A stretch of 64,000 bases of DNA from UBA5072 sp963822145 (lineage in GTDB: Bacteria > Bacteroidota > Bacteroidia > Bacteroidales > UBA10428): NCBI GenBank assembly GCA_963822145.1, contig CAWGGG010000004.1, forward strand, positions 1,674,001 to 1,738,000. The letters run 5' to 3'. The notes under the pieces are model-generated. The model had not been told where the DNA came from. It did not search any database and saw only the letters and a program-made list of their open reading frames with translations. The translations under genes were made by a program, and so were the position numbers. Positions 34,831 to 43,897 of this stretch are shown here, piece by piece (within the stretch, counting starts at the first letter, position 1; each line of letters starts with the position of its first letter).

Positions 34831-36942
34831 TCATTGTGTTTTCCAGATGACTGCACCGGCAGATTGAATTGGGTTTGATCCGATTAAAATACTGCTGCCG
34901 GGAGGGATCTTAACCGGATAAGGATGATCGGTATAATTCACGGCTACGAAAAAGCCATCCCGCCATTCCTGGTAAACGCCCCGGGGCAGGTCTTCGATGG
35001 TGACTCCCGCCCTCTCATACACCGATCTTACGATATGGCGTTCGAGTAATCCGTCTGCAGATGCGGTGCCAATGAAGGTAACACTCCCCTTCCCTGCTGT
35101 GCGGGTAATAACAGCTGCTTTCCCTGCATAAAACTGGTCACCATAGGTTGCCAGAACTTCCGTTCCGGGATGGGGTGACAGCACCTCTCCCCAGGTATTC
35201 CAGAGAAAATGTTTATTTCCGGATTGTATGGTTCCAAATGTATCCGGAACAAGCATGTCGAAGAAATCAATGTCAGCTCCTATCAGTGATCTTATGGGCG
35301 CGGCCCATCCCGCCTCATAGAAGTGACCATTCCTGTCCTTCTGCGCGGTACGGCAGGTCAGGATCAAATGCCCTCCCTGTTCAGCATATTTTTTCCATTT
35401 CTGCACCAGAATAGTGTCAGCCAGCTGATAAGCCGGAGCTATCAGGAAGGGATAATCAGTAAAATCATCCTGTTCCGAAATGAAATCCATGGGTGCTCCG
35501 GCCGATTTAACGGCTGATGTATAATTGTTCCGGTGTTTCCAGGTGTTCCACAGCAGGGTCTGTTTCTGGATGTCCAGATCCCACATCACCTCATGACTCC
35601 AGAGTATGGCAGTTTTACGCCCGGCAAGGTCTTCAGGCACTTTGGCTGCAGAATCATAAGCCTCCCGTAAATGCTTCATTTCCCTTATGGCCTGAACAAA
35701 TTCCTTGCCGCCCGCCGAAAGGGTTACGCCATCATTTCCTACTATACCCTCATGGTACATTTCACTGCCCCGAATGGGATGGCGGAACCGGTAAGTGCAC
35801 AGGAATGAACATCCGCCTCCAAAAGCCTGCATGATCCACATGTGAACCGTGCCCGGCAACAGCTGCGGATTAACTGCTCCCCAGTTAACCTGACCGGGCT
35901 GCAGTTCCATCAGTCCGGTTACCCCGTTTACCGACCGGTAATAATCACAGGCCTCATAGATCCTGTAGGGTATGCCTGTTCTGAAATTATTGCCGCCCAG
36001 TTCATTCCTGCCGCTCACCGGGTACATGGTAAAGGTGGGGAAATCCAGGTGGTCAGATTTCCTGGGATCCGCAGATGTGCTCACATTAATGTAATTGGTG
36101 GTGACCCATTGTTCGGGGAGGATGTACTCCCTGAGGATATCAGCCTGCCGGTTCAGAAATCCCGCCGTAACATCCGCTGTAAATCGCTGAAAATCAAGCA
36201 GGGCATGGGGACTTAATTTATCTTCCTCATTCATGGCAGCGTTAGGGATCAGCACCTGCTCAAAACTATCATACCGGGTACTCCAGAAATTTCCTGCCCA
36301 GGCAGCATTCAGATGTTCAATGGTGTCGTATTTTGCTTTAAGCCAGTCCTGGAAGGACGCACGTGCTGCAGGACTGTAATCGGCAGCAGCCAGGGGCTCA
36401 TTATCGACCTGCCAACCCCAGATGCGTGTATCGCTGCCATAATGCTTCGCCATAGCCCTTACAATCTTCTCCACAAATTCCATGTACCGGGGATCGGAAA
36501 GGGAGGCATTGGCCCTTATGCCGTGTTCGCGGCGCCTGCCGTCAGGCCCAACCAGGTAAACTTCGGGATACTTTTCGCCCATCCAGGCTGGCGGACAAAG
36601 GGTAGGCGTGCAAAGGATGACCTTTAGTCCCGCTTTTGAAGCCAGATCAATAGCTTCATCGAGCCAGCCAAACTCATACTTTCCTTCTGCTGGTTCCAGC
36701 AAAGCCCAGGAAAATTCAGCGAAGTGGGTGAATTCAAATCCAAAATGCGCTATGTTGTTTAGATCACGCTCCCACTGATCGTGTGGCCACTGTTCGGGGT
36801 AGTAGAAAACACCGATCTTCATCAGGTCTTTTTTGGGAAAGAACTGCTGGGCGGATATTTCTCCTGCAACACCCTGCAGCATGGCCACCAATACAATGAT
36901 CAGGGGTAGGCGCCTGCATTTCCTGTAATCATTCTCAAGCAT
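34831..36942 (-). CDS. GH42 beta-galactosidase, exported
   Basis: A 703-residue GH42 enzyme with a signal peptide ending EISAQ near residue 31. The catalytic acid/base is the Glu in WQVDNEP (about residue 183) and the nucleophile is the Glu in LMELQPGQVNW (about 344). A trimerisation domain and a short C-terminal beta domain (PRGVYQEWRDGFFVAVNYTD) follow. GH42 members are often cytoplasmic, so export is notable. It sits 21 bases after the SDR gene and 56 before GH95, within a six-gene minus-strand run from the corrinoid protein to the VOC gene. Confidence 0.94.
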   Translation of the reverse strand: MLENDYRKCRRLPLIIVLVAMLQGVAGEISAQQFFPKKDLMKIGVFYYPEQWPHDQWERDLNNIAHFGFEFTHFAEFSWALLEPAEGKYEFGWLDEAIDLASKAGLKVILCTPTLCPPAWMGEKYPEVYLVGPDGRRREHGIRANASLSDPRYMEFVEKIVRAMAKHYGSDTRIWGWQVDNEPLAAADYSPAARASFQDWLKAKYDTIEHLNAAWAGNFWSTRYDSFEQVLIPNAAMNEEDKLSPHALLDFQRFTADVTAGFLNRQADILREYILPEQWVTTNYINVSTSADPRKSDHLDFPTFTMYPVSGRNELGGNNFRTGIPYRIYEACDYYRSVNGVTGLMELQPGQVNWGAVNPQLLPGTVHMWIMQAFGGGCSFLCTYRFRHPIRGSEMYHEGIVGNDGVTLSAGGKEFVQAIREMKHLREAYDSAAKVPEDLAGRKTAILWSHEVMWDLDIQKQTLLWNTWKHRNNYTSAVKSAGAPMDFISEQDDFTDYPFLIAPAYQLADTILVQKWKKYAEQGGHLILTCRTAQKDRNGHFYEAGWAAPIRSLIGADIDFFDMLVPDTFGTIQSGNKHFLWNTWGEVLSPHPGTEVLATYGDQFYAGKAAVITRTAGKGSVTFIGTASADGLLERHIVRSVYERAGVTIEDLPRGVYQEWRDGFFVAVNYTDHPYPVKIPPGSSILIGSNPIQSAGAVIWKTQ

Positions 36943-36963
36943 ACATCTGAACTTTAAATATCC

Positions 36964-37758
36964 TCATGCTATCCCACCACCGTCCACCACAATATGGGTG
37001 CCGGTGATCCACGATGACATGCTACCGGCGAGGAACAAAACACTGTATGCTACATCTTCCACACTGCCGATCCTTTCCAGGGGCCTTCCCGTTGCACAGC
37101 TTTTCTTGTAATTTTCATCGTATGTCCCGCCCAGCTGTTCACACTCGCTTTGCAGCATCGGGGTATCAATGTCTCCGGGACATACGGTGTTGACGCGGAT
37201 GTTATATTTTCCGAAGTCAATGGCCATGGCTCGTGACATGTTCAAGGTCCCTCCCTTCATGGCACAGTAGGAAACCGCATTTTCGCCTCCCTTGAGCGAC
37301 CATCCCGAACCGGTGTTGATAATGCTTCCTCCGCCGTTCTTAATCATTACGGGTACGGCATACTTGGTCAGCAGGTATTGACCCTTAAGCGAAACGTCGA
37401 GGGCCAGGTCCCATTCCTTTGGCTCGAGGTCCACTGCGTTCTTCCGGACAGCAACTCCCGCATTGTTGAAAAGAACATCGATCCTGCCAAAAGCCTCCAC
37501 CACCTGTTCAATAGCCTTCCGGCAATCGTCGGCATTCCTGACATCACAGCGGATGAATATAACTTTTAATCCGGTCTGCTCAAGTTTCTCCGCTGCACTT
37601 CGTCCATTCATTTCATTGATGTCGAGAATAGCGACGGAAGAGCCAAACTCAGCGAGTTTTCTGGCAGTGCCAAAACCTATTCCGGATGCTCCGCCTGAAA
37701 CAACCGATACTTTTCCTGCGAGGGACAATAATTGGGCTGCTTGTTCCGGTATGTTCAT
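36964..37758 (-). CDS. Short-chain dehydrogenase/reductase (classical SDR)
   Basis: A 264-residue NAD(P)-dependent oxidoreductase. It has the cofactor motif SGGASGIGFGTA, NNAG, a catalytic serine in NTGSGWS, YCAMK for Tyr and Lys, and a closing GTHIVVDGGG. The frame opens at 37905, but a start there would run into the homocysteine methyltransferase gene, so I use the ATG at 37758 (MNIPEQAAQLL). An Asp at the end of the second strand (LDINE) favours NAD. In this operon it could oxidise a sugar such as L-fucose or its demethylated product, but the sequence does not settle the substrate. Confidence 0.92.
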   Translation of the reverse strand: MNIPEQAAQLLSLAGKVSVVSGGASGIGFGTARKLAEFGSSVAILDINEMNGRSAAEKLEQTGLKVIFIRCDVRNADDCRKAIEQVVEAFGRIDVLFNNAGVAVRKNAVDLEPKEWDLALDVSLKGQYLLTKYAVPVMIKNGGGSIINTGSGWSLKGGENAVSYCAMKGGTLNMSRAMAIDFGKYNIRVNTVCPGDIDTPMLQSECEQLGGTYDENYKKSCATGRPLERIGSVEDVAYSVLFLAGSMSSWITGTHIVVDGGGIA

Positions 37759-37801
37759 ATCATGAAAGTTTATCAGATACTGGGGGATAGACGCCTTGAA
37801 A

Positions 37802-38686
37802 CTAAAGGGATCGTACAATGGTGTTAATCTGTCGGATATGATCGGGAGTAGTACCGCAGCATCCACCGACAATATTGGCCCCGGCCTCGGCAAGTTCCCT
37901 GACACGACCTGCCATATCCGAAGGCGACTCCGGGAAGGTGGTCACCCCATCACAGAATATCGGTAAACCGGCATTGGCATGTATCAGTATAGGAACAGTG
38001 GCATGAAACTTCCTGATTTCACGAACGATGCCCACCATGTCATCTATGCCGTTCCCGCAATTCGCTCCTATAATGGATGCTCCCTCCCGAATGAGGGCTT
38101 CTGTCATCTGAGCGGGAGAGATCCCCATCATGGTGCGGTATTCACCATTCATGGTTTTTTCAAAAGTCATGGTACAGATCACTTCACAGGCAGTATTTTC
38201 AAGAGCAGCACGCACGGCTATCCTGGCTTCTTCAAGATCGGTCATGGTCTCAATAACGATGGCATCCGCGCCTCCAGCTGCCAGGGCCATGGATTGTGTT
38301 TTAAAGCACTCATAAAGCTGCCCCTCCGTCACTTCTTCCATGATCAAGAGTTTTCCGGTGGGACCGATTGAACCCAAAACAAAATGATCAGAACCGGCAG
38401 CTTTTCTGCTGATTTCCGCGGCGGCTTTATTCAGTTCATAAACCTTATCCCCCAGGCCGTAATTCGCCAGCTTGAAATGTGACCCTCCGAAGCTGTTGGT
38501 CTCAATCATATCGGCACCGGCTTCAATATAACTCCGGGCAATGTCAAAAACATCGTCGGGCCGCTGAATATTCCATAACTCCGGACATTCGCCGGGTTTT
38601 AATCCTTTCTGATGCAGAAATGTGCCCCAGGCTCCATCGGAAACCAGGATCTTCCCTTGCTGAATTTTCTCACTAATCTTTTTCAT
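37802..38686 (-). CDS. Homocysteine S-methyltransferase-family protein (MetH domain-1 / BHMT-like)
   Basis: A 294-residue barrel enzyme that transfers a methyl group to homocysteine or a similar thiol. It opens with SDGAWGTFLHQKG, has ETNSFGGSHFKL, and keeps the three zinc cysteines in GANCGNG and GGCCGTTPDHI. It is 8 bases downstream of a stand-alone corrinoid protein, the natural methyl donor, so the two reproduce domains of methionine synthase as separate genes. No folate-binding domain is fused. The methyl source is probably the UroD-type methyltransferase encoded at 55.9 kb or an unseen one. Confidence 0.92.
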   Translation of the reverse strand: MKKISEKIQQGKILVSDGAWGTFLHQKGLKPGECPELWNIQRPDDVFDIARSYIEAGADMIETNSFGGSHFKLANYGLGDKVYELNKAAAEISRKAAGSDHFVLGSIGPTGKLLIMEEVTEGQLYECFKTQSMALAAGGADAIVIETMTDLEEARIAVRAALENTACEVICTMTFEKTMNGEYRTMMGISPAQMTEALIREGASIIGANCGNGIDDMVGIVREIRKFHATVPILIHANAGLPIFCDGVTTFPESPSDMAGRVRELAEAGANIVGGCCGTTPDHIRQINTIVRSL

Positions 38687-38694
38687 GCCTGATG

Positions 38695-39372
38695 TTATAT
38701 GGTTTGAGGAACTTTTGTATTTAAGAACTCAACAACACCTTGAGGATCAGGAGCGTAATAATCAGCACCTATTTTCCTGCAAAAGTCATTGCTGACTGGC
38801 GCTCCGCCGATTGTAATTATGGTTCCGGGCAAGGCCTCCTTGATCTCACGTGTAATGGCCTGCATGTTCATCATGGTGGTGGTCAGCAGTGCCGACAGGC
38901 CAACCACGGCACCCGGGTGTTGCTTCGCGGTTTCGATAAACTTCTCGGCCCGTACATCGGTTCCAAGATCAATTACGTTATAACCGTTCCCCTCCACCAT
39001 CATGCCAACCAGGTTCTTGCCAATGTCGTGCAGGTCTCCCATCACGGTACCGATTATAAAGGTCCCTTTCTGCTTTGCCGCCCCTGATAAAAAATAGGGT
39101 TTCAGGTGAAGCATGGCCGTACTCATGGCTTTTGCCGACATCAGCACCTGTGGAACAAAAATCTTATTTTCGCGGAACTTCACCCCTACACGCTCCATTC
39201 CCGGCATCAGGCCTTTAGAAAGGATGTCCTGCGGATTAACGCCTTCCTGTAAGGCACGGCGGGTTATTTCATCGGCGCCTTCCTGTCCTTTCATCTGGGG
39301 GGGATAGGGGGAGGCCATGTTGATCTTGCCAAACTCAATACATTCAGCCAGTTGATTTAATAATTCATTCAT
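38695..39372 (-). CDS. Corrinoid (cobalamin-binding) methyltransferase carrier protein, MtaC/MttC type
   Basis: A 225-residue methyl carrier. The N-terminal helical cap (residues 1-95, LMPGMERVGVKFRENKIFVPQVLMSAKAM) precedes a Rossmann B12-binding domain with the lower-ligand motif DLHDIGKN at residues 113-120. Here His115 replaces dimethylbenzimidazole under cobalt. Later motifs GLSALLTTTMMNM and TIGGAPV fit the family. It is first in a run with the homocysteine methyltransferase, SDR, GH42 and GH95 genes. This setting for a corrinoid protein is unusual. The substrate-specific methyltransferase is not adjacent. Confidence 0.95.
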   Translation of the reverse strand: MNELLNQLAECIEFGKINMASPYPPQMKGQEGADEITRRALQEGVNPQDILSKGLMPGMERVGVKFRENKIFVPQVLMSAKAMSTAMLHLKPYFLSGAAKQKGTFIIGTVMGDLHDIGKNLVGMMVEGNGYNVIDLGTDVRAEKFIETAKQHPGAVVGLSALLTTTMMNMQAITREIKEALPGTIITIGGAPVSNDFCRKIGADYYAPDPQGVVEFLNTKVPQTI

Positions 39373-39692
39373 GGATGCATGATTTTGAAAAAGTTCTTCA
39401 TCAGAAATACCGGGTACATTATCATATATAAACAGTATTTTCTTTGATAAAGATATAAAATATTACTTTTTATACTCAATCAACCTTATCAGCCATGATA
39501 AACAAAAAGCGTTTATTCAAAATTCCTGAAAACGTCATAATACTCCAGCACAGCAATCCACCATATGGGACAGGTCCTGAACCGGAAGCTGAGTCTTCTT
39601 GAAATTGCCTGCGCCATTATGTGGCAACTTTTTCAATATTTTTTTTATCTTTCTTGTCGATTATTCTGATACACTAACTTTTTTTCTCCGTT
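39373..39692. other. 320-base divergent promoter region
   Basis: No gene is supported here. It separates the corrinoid-protein gene (minus) from the MFS permease gene (plus) and must hold both promoters. It is strongly AT-rich from 39420 to 39540. I looked for a cobalamin riboswitch on the minus strand and did not see its conserved B12-box pattern. Confidence 0.5.
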
Positions 39693-40898
39693 ATGAAACC
39701 AAAGAACAGCATTATTCTGGCATCCATGATGTTCCTCCAGTATTTCATCTGGGGATCCTGGTATGTAACCACTGCAACCTATATGACGATTTATTTAAAA
39801 TCAAGCGGTATTCAGATTGGAGCTGTATACAGTGCTATAGCCATAGCTACCATGATATCCCCATTTTTCATAGGTATGGTGGCCGACAGGTTCTTTTCCG
39901 CACAGCGTCTGATGGGTTTTTTGCATCTGATTGGAAGCATTTTGCTTTTCCTGGCTTCGAAAGTGGAAAGCAATACAGGTTTTTATGTAGTGATACTGCT
40001 GTATGCCCTGGTGTACATGCCCACTATCGCTTTATCGAACAGTGTGGCTTTCAGACAAATGTCGGATCCCGGAAAGCAATTTCCGGTAGTCAGGGTCTTT
40101 GGCACAGTTGGTTGGATAATTGCAGGTTATATAATCACCCAACTGAATATTGAAAAAACACCGGGTACTTTTTACATGGCCGCATTGGTATCCATCGCCC
40201 TGAGTATATTCAGCTTCACCCTGCCTGATACTCCACCCCTCGGAAAAATCAGCTCTTCAGCAAAATCGGTTTTGGGACTCGATGCCTTGGTTCTTTTCAG
40301 GAACAGGCCATATCTCATCTTCTTCATTGCAGCGATTTTTGTTTGTATTCCCCTGTCGTTCTATTATGGATTTGCCAACCTCTACCTGAACCAGTCGGGG
40401 ATGACGAATGTGGCTGGTAAAATGAGCCTCGGACAGGTTTCCGAGGCGGTGTTCATCCTTGCGATACCATTCCTGTTCAACAGCATTGGAGTCAAAAAGA
40501 TGCTGCTGATCGGCATGCTAGCCTGGATACTGCGGTACCTGTGTTTTGCTTTTGGCAATGTAGATGCGAGTTTATGGATGCTGTATACCGGTATCATTTT
40601 GCACGGTGTATGTTATGATTTCTTTTTTGTTACCGGGTACATGTACACTGAAAAGAAATCGAATGACAAGATAAAAAATGCAGCCCAGGGACTGTTCACC
40701 TTCGTAACTTACGGTCTGGGCATGTTCATTGGAACCTGGTTCTCAGGCTTTGTGACCAGTTATTATACGGTGAACCAGGCATACAACTGGAAGAGTATCT
40801 GGTTTGTGCCCACTTATATCGCCGTGGCAGTGCTCATCTGCTTTATCTTCTTCTTTAAGGAAAAGAAACAGATTGAGGTGGCCGGGGCGGATGGCTAG
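39693..40898 (+). CDS. MFS permease of the NHS (NupG/XapB nucleoside) group
   Basis: A 401-residue, 12-helix inner-membrane permease. It matches nucleoside:proton symporters of the NupG type from its first helix (MMFLQYFIWGSWYVTTATYM cut here), with RVFGTVGWI in helix 5 and a late GYMYTEKKSNDKIKNAAQGLF loop. Bacteroidota often place such permeases beside glycosidase or sugar operons, so a sugar or nucleoside substrate are both possible. It is divergent from the corrinoid operon and precedes the GH3 gene in the same orientation by about 230 bases. Confidence 0.9.
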   Translation: MKPKNSIILASMMFLQYFIWGSWYVTTATYMTIYLKSSGIQIGAVYSAIAIATMISPFFIGMVADRFFSAQRLMGFLHLIGSILLFLASKVESNTGFYVVILLYALVYMPTIALSNSVAFRQMSDPGKQFPVVRVFGTVGWIIAGYIITQLNIEKTPGTFYMAALVSIALSIFSFTLPDTPPLGKISSSAKSVLGLDALVLFRNRPYLIFFIAAIFVCIPLSFYYGFANLYLNQSGMTNVAGKMSLGQVSEAVFILAIPFLFNSIGVKKMLLIGMLAWILRYLCFAFGNVDASLWMLYTGIILHGVCYDFFFVTGYMYTEKKSNDKIKNAAQGLFTFVTYGLGMFIGTWFSGFVTSYYTVNQAYNWKSIWFVPTYIAVAVLICFIFFFKEKKQIEVAGADG

Positions 40899-41041
40899 TT
40901 GTTTACAGGTAAATGAATTCACCAAGAGGAACATATTCACTGCATTTCATCGCTTAATCCTGACCAAACCCTTTCGCAAGTAATGCCATTGCTAAAAGGT
41001 GAATCTTCATTCCGGATTAGCAATAATTCAAGAACAAAAAT

Positions 41042-41049
41042 TAAATTTG
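41042..41049 (+). promoter_or_regulatory. Putative -7 box (TAAATTTG) upstream of GH3
   Basis: The octamer is an exact match to TAnnTTTG, 82 bases before the GH3 start codon. No TTTG box is seen at the usual -33 distance, so the call rests on the single element. Confidence 0.3.
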
Positions 41050-41130
41050 AGTGGCAGAGGAATATGAAGTGTTTATAGAGCGGTAATGTATGCTTAGAAA
41101 CTATATAATTAACTGTATATTATAATCCTT

Positions 41131-43759
41131 ATGAAGAAAACATATGCATTCGTTTTGTCGTTGCTGATTCTTATTAATATCAGCCTTTTCTCGCAGTCAA
41201 CCTACCAGTACCCCTTCCAAAATCCCCAGCTCCCGCTTGAGGAGCGTGTTCACGACCTGGTTTCCCGCATGACCCTGCAGGAAAAGGTCACCCAGTTTTT
41301 TAACCATGCCGAAGCCATACCCAGGCTCGGGATTCCTGCAGTACGACTGGTGGAACGAGTGCCTGCATGGTGTTGCCCGGGCAGGCAAAGCTACAGTCTT
41401 TCCTCAGGCCATAGGACTTGCGGCTACTTTTGATGAAGACCTGATGTTCCGGATAGGAACTACCATTTCTGATGAAGCCAGGGCCAAGCACCACAACTTT
41501 GTTCGCAACAATGTGCGGAGCATTTATACCGGCCTGACGTTCTGGTCTCCCAATATCAACATATTCCGCGATCCCCGCTGGGGAAGAGGCCAGGAAACCT
41601 ACGGTGAAGATCCCTATCTTACCGGCCGTATGGCAGTGAATTTCATTAAAGGGCTCCAGGGCGACGATCCCAAATATCTTAAAACCGTGGCCACAGCCAA
41701 GCACTATGCAGTGCACAGCGGTCCCGAATTTACCCGGCATGTCGACAATATTTTTGTGAACGACCGTGACTTGCAGGAGACATACCTCCCTGCTTTCAAA
41801 GCAGCCGTAACTGAAGCCAACGTTCAATCAGTAATGTGCGCCTATAACCGATTCCGTGATAAACCCTGTTGCGGCTCCGACCTCCTCCTGGGCAAGATCC
41901 TGCGGGATCAGTTTGGATTTTCCGGTTATGTGGTAAGCGATTGCGGCGCCATAACTGACTTTTACAATAAAACGGCGCACAACCTGGTTGGAACTTCCTC
42001 ACAGGCCTGGGGATGGTCGGTGGCTACCGGAACCGATCTGAATTGTGAAATGTCCAGGGGATTCCTGGTCAACAACCTGGATTCCGCCGTTAATACCGGC
42101 ATCATCAATGAGAAAGACCTCAACACCTCCCTGGAAAGATTGTTTAAAGCCAGGTTCACTCTGGGCATGTTCGACCCCGACAGCCTGGTTCCCTATTCCA
42201 ACATACCTTTTTCAGCAGTCGGTTCTCCTGAACACCTCGATCTCTCGCTTGAGGCAGCTGAGAAATCACTTGTTCTGCTAAAAAATAACGGCATTCTGCC
42301 CCTGAAGAACATAAAAAAAGTGGCGCTTATCGGTCCCAATGCCGACAATTTTGCCATCCTGATCGGAAATTACAACGGCGAACCCATCGATCCGGTGACG
42401 CCGCTGAAAGGTTTACGAACCAGGCTGGGCAAAGAAAATGTTCTGTATACACCAGGATGTCCCATTGTTCCGGGTGTATTCACCAATTTTGAACCTGTTG
42501 GCAGTGAGGTCCTCTTCCACATCGAGAACGGGAAACGCGTGAAAGGCCTCAAAGCTGAGTATTTTAGCGACAGCGGCCTCCAAGGAAGTCCTGTTGTGGT
42601 CAGAACCGATAACAACATCAACTTCTACTGGACCCGGTCACCGCTGAACAATGCCCTGGAAGATGAGTTTTCGGTGAGGTGGACCGGTATCCTGGTTCCC
42701 AAAAAATCCGGCAGTTATTTATTTGGCGGAAGTGTTCAGGCCAAAATCGACGGGAAACCTACCAGTGACCAGGGTATTGCTCTTGAAAAGGGTAAATCCT
42801 ATGCACTCGAGGCCACACTTTCGGTTGCACCCTTCTGGTGGTCCAATGCTGTTGAGCCATCGGCAACGCTTACCTGGACTGAAACAACGCGCGATTATCA
42901 CCAGGAAGCATTGGATGCGGCCCGTAAAGCTGATGTTATTGTTTTCTGCGGCGGAATAACCGCCAACCTGGAAGGCGAGGAAATGCCGCTGGAAATCGAT
43001 GGCTTTTCTCATGGCGACCGTACCCATATTAACCTGCCTGCCATACAGGAGGGTCTCCTCAAGGAACTCTATAAAACTGGTAAACCTGTTGTTTTCGTTA
43101 ATTTCAGCGGTAGTGCCATGGCGATGAACTGGGAGGATGAGAATCTGCCTGCCATTATCCAGGCTTTCTATCCGGGTGAGGCAACCGGGAAGGCGCTGGC
43201 GCGACTGTTATTTGGAGATTTCAATCCTTCTGGAAGGCTTCCCGTTACCTTCTACAAATCGGTGGAGGATCTGCCTCCTTTTAAAGACTACACCATGGAC
43301 GGAAGAACCTACCGCTATTTCTCGGGAGAGCCCTTGTATGGCTTCGGTTACGGGCTCAGTTACAGCACTTATTCATACCGGAACCTGTTAGTTCCGACCA
43401 CTGTGAACACAGGCAGCGAGGTAAAAATACACGTTGAAGTTTCCAATACCGGAAAAATGGACGGCGAAGAAGTGGTGCAGGTATATATTACCGACAATGA
43501 AGCCTCCGCACCTGTACCCCTCCGTTCGCTGGCAGGTTTTAAAAGAGTGTATCTGAGGGCCGGAGAAACAAAAAAGATTGAAATCACGCTGAAACCGGAA
43601 CGGTTCTCGCTGATCGATAAGACGTATAACCGTTATATCGAACCGGGAAAATTCACCCTCTCGGTTGGCGGGAAGCAGCCTCCCCGGATGGCACCTGTTG
43701 ATGGTTCAGCCGTTCAGGCTGAGATAATTCTTACTGGTCCGCCTGTTCTGGTGAAGTGA
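41131..43759 (+). pseudogene. Frameshifted GH3 beta-glycosidase with PA14 and fibronectin-III-like domains
   Basis: GH3 enzymes remove terminal beta-glucosyl or beta-xylosyl units. The first frame gives a signal peptide and the domain start (LPLEERVHDLVSRMTLQEKV, IPRLGIPA). At about 41341 the reading must shift by one base to continue as YDWWNECLHGVARAG, which the second frame (open from 41306) carries to 43759. The nucleophile Asp is in VVSDCGAI. A PA14 insertion (VKGLKAEYFSDSGLQG to about PFWW) and a C-terminal FnIII-like domain follow. Apart from the single extra base everything is intact, so a sequencing error or very recent mutation is likely. The xylosidase/glucosidase group is the best fit. 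Confidence 0.88.
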
Positions 43760-43897
43760 GTATTCTTTTTGTTATCGCCATTTTTGAAGGCGTCACCTGG
43801 AGAAAGAAGTTTTTTCAGGTGCTGCATTGACCTTTTTATCACGAGGATTGTTTATCATCTGTTCCGGCTTCGGAAATTTGTAGCGGAGATAACCTGT

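Noticed and set aside
39373..39692. Cobalamin riboswitch upstream of the corrinoid-protein gene
   Set aside because: The B12-box pattern was not visible on the minus strand; the same search upstream of 57133 was also negative.
39599..40153. 184-residue plus-strand open frame overlapping the start of the MFS permease gene
   Set aside because: It is out of frame with the well-supported permease and shows no family features.
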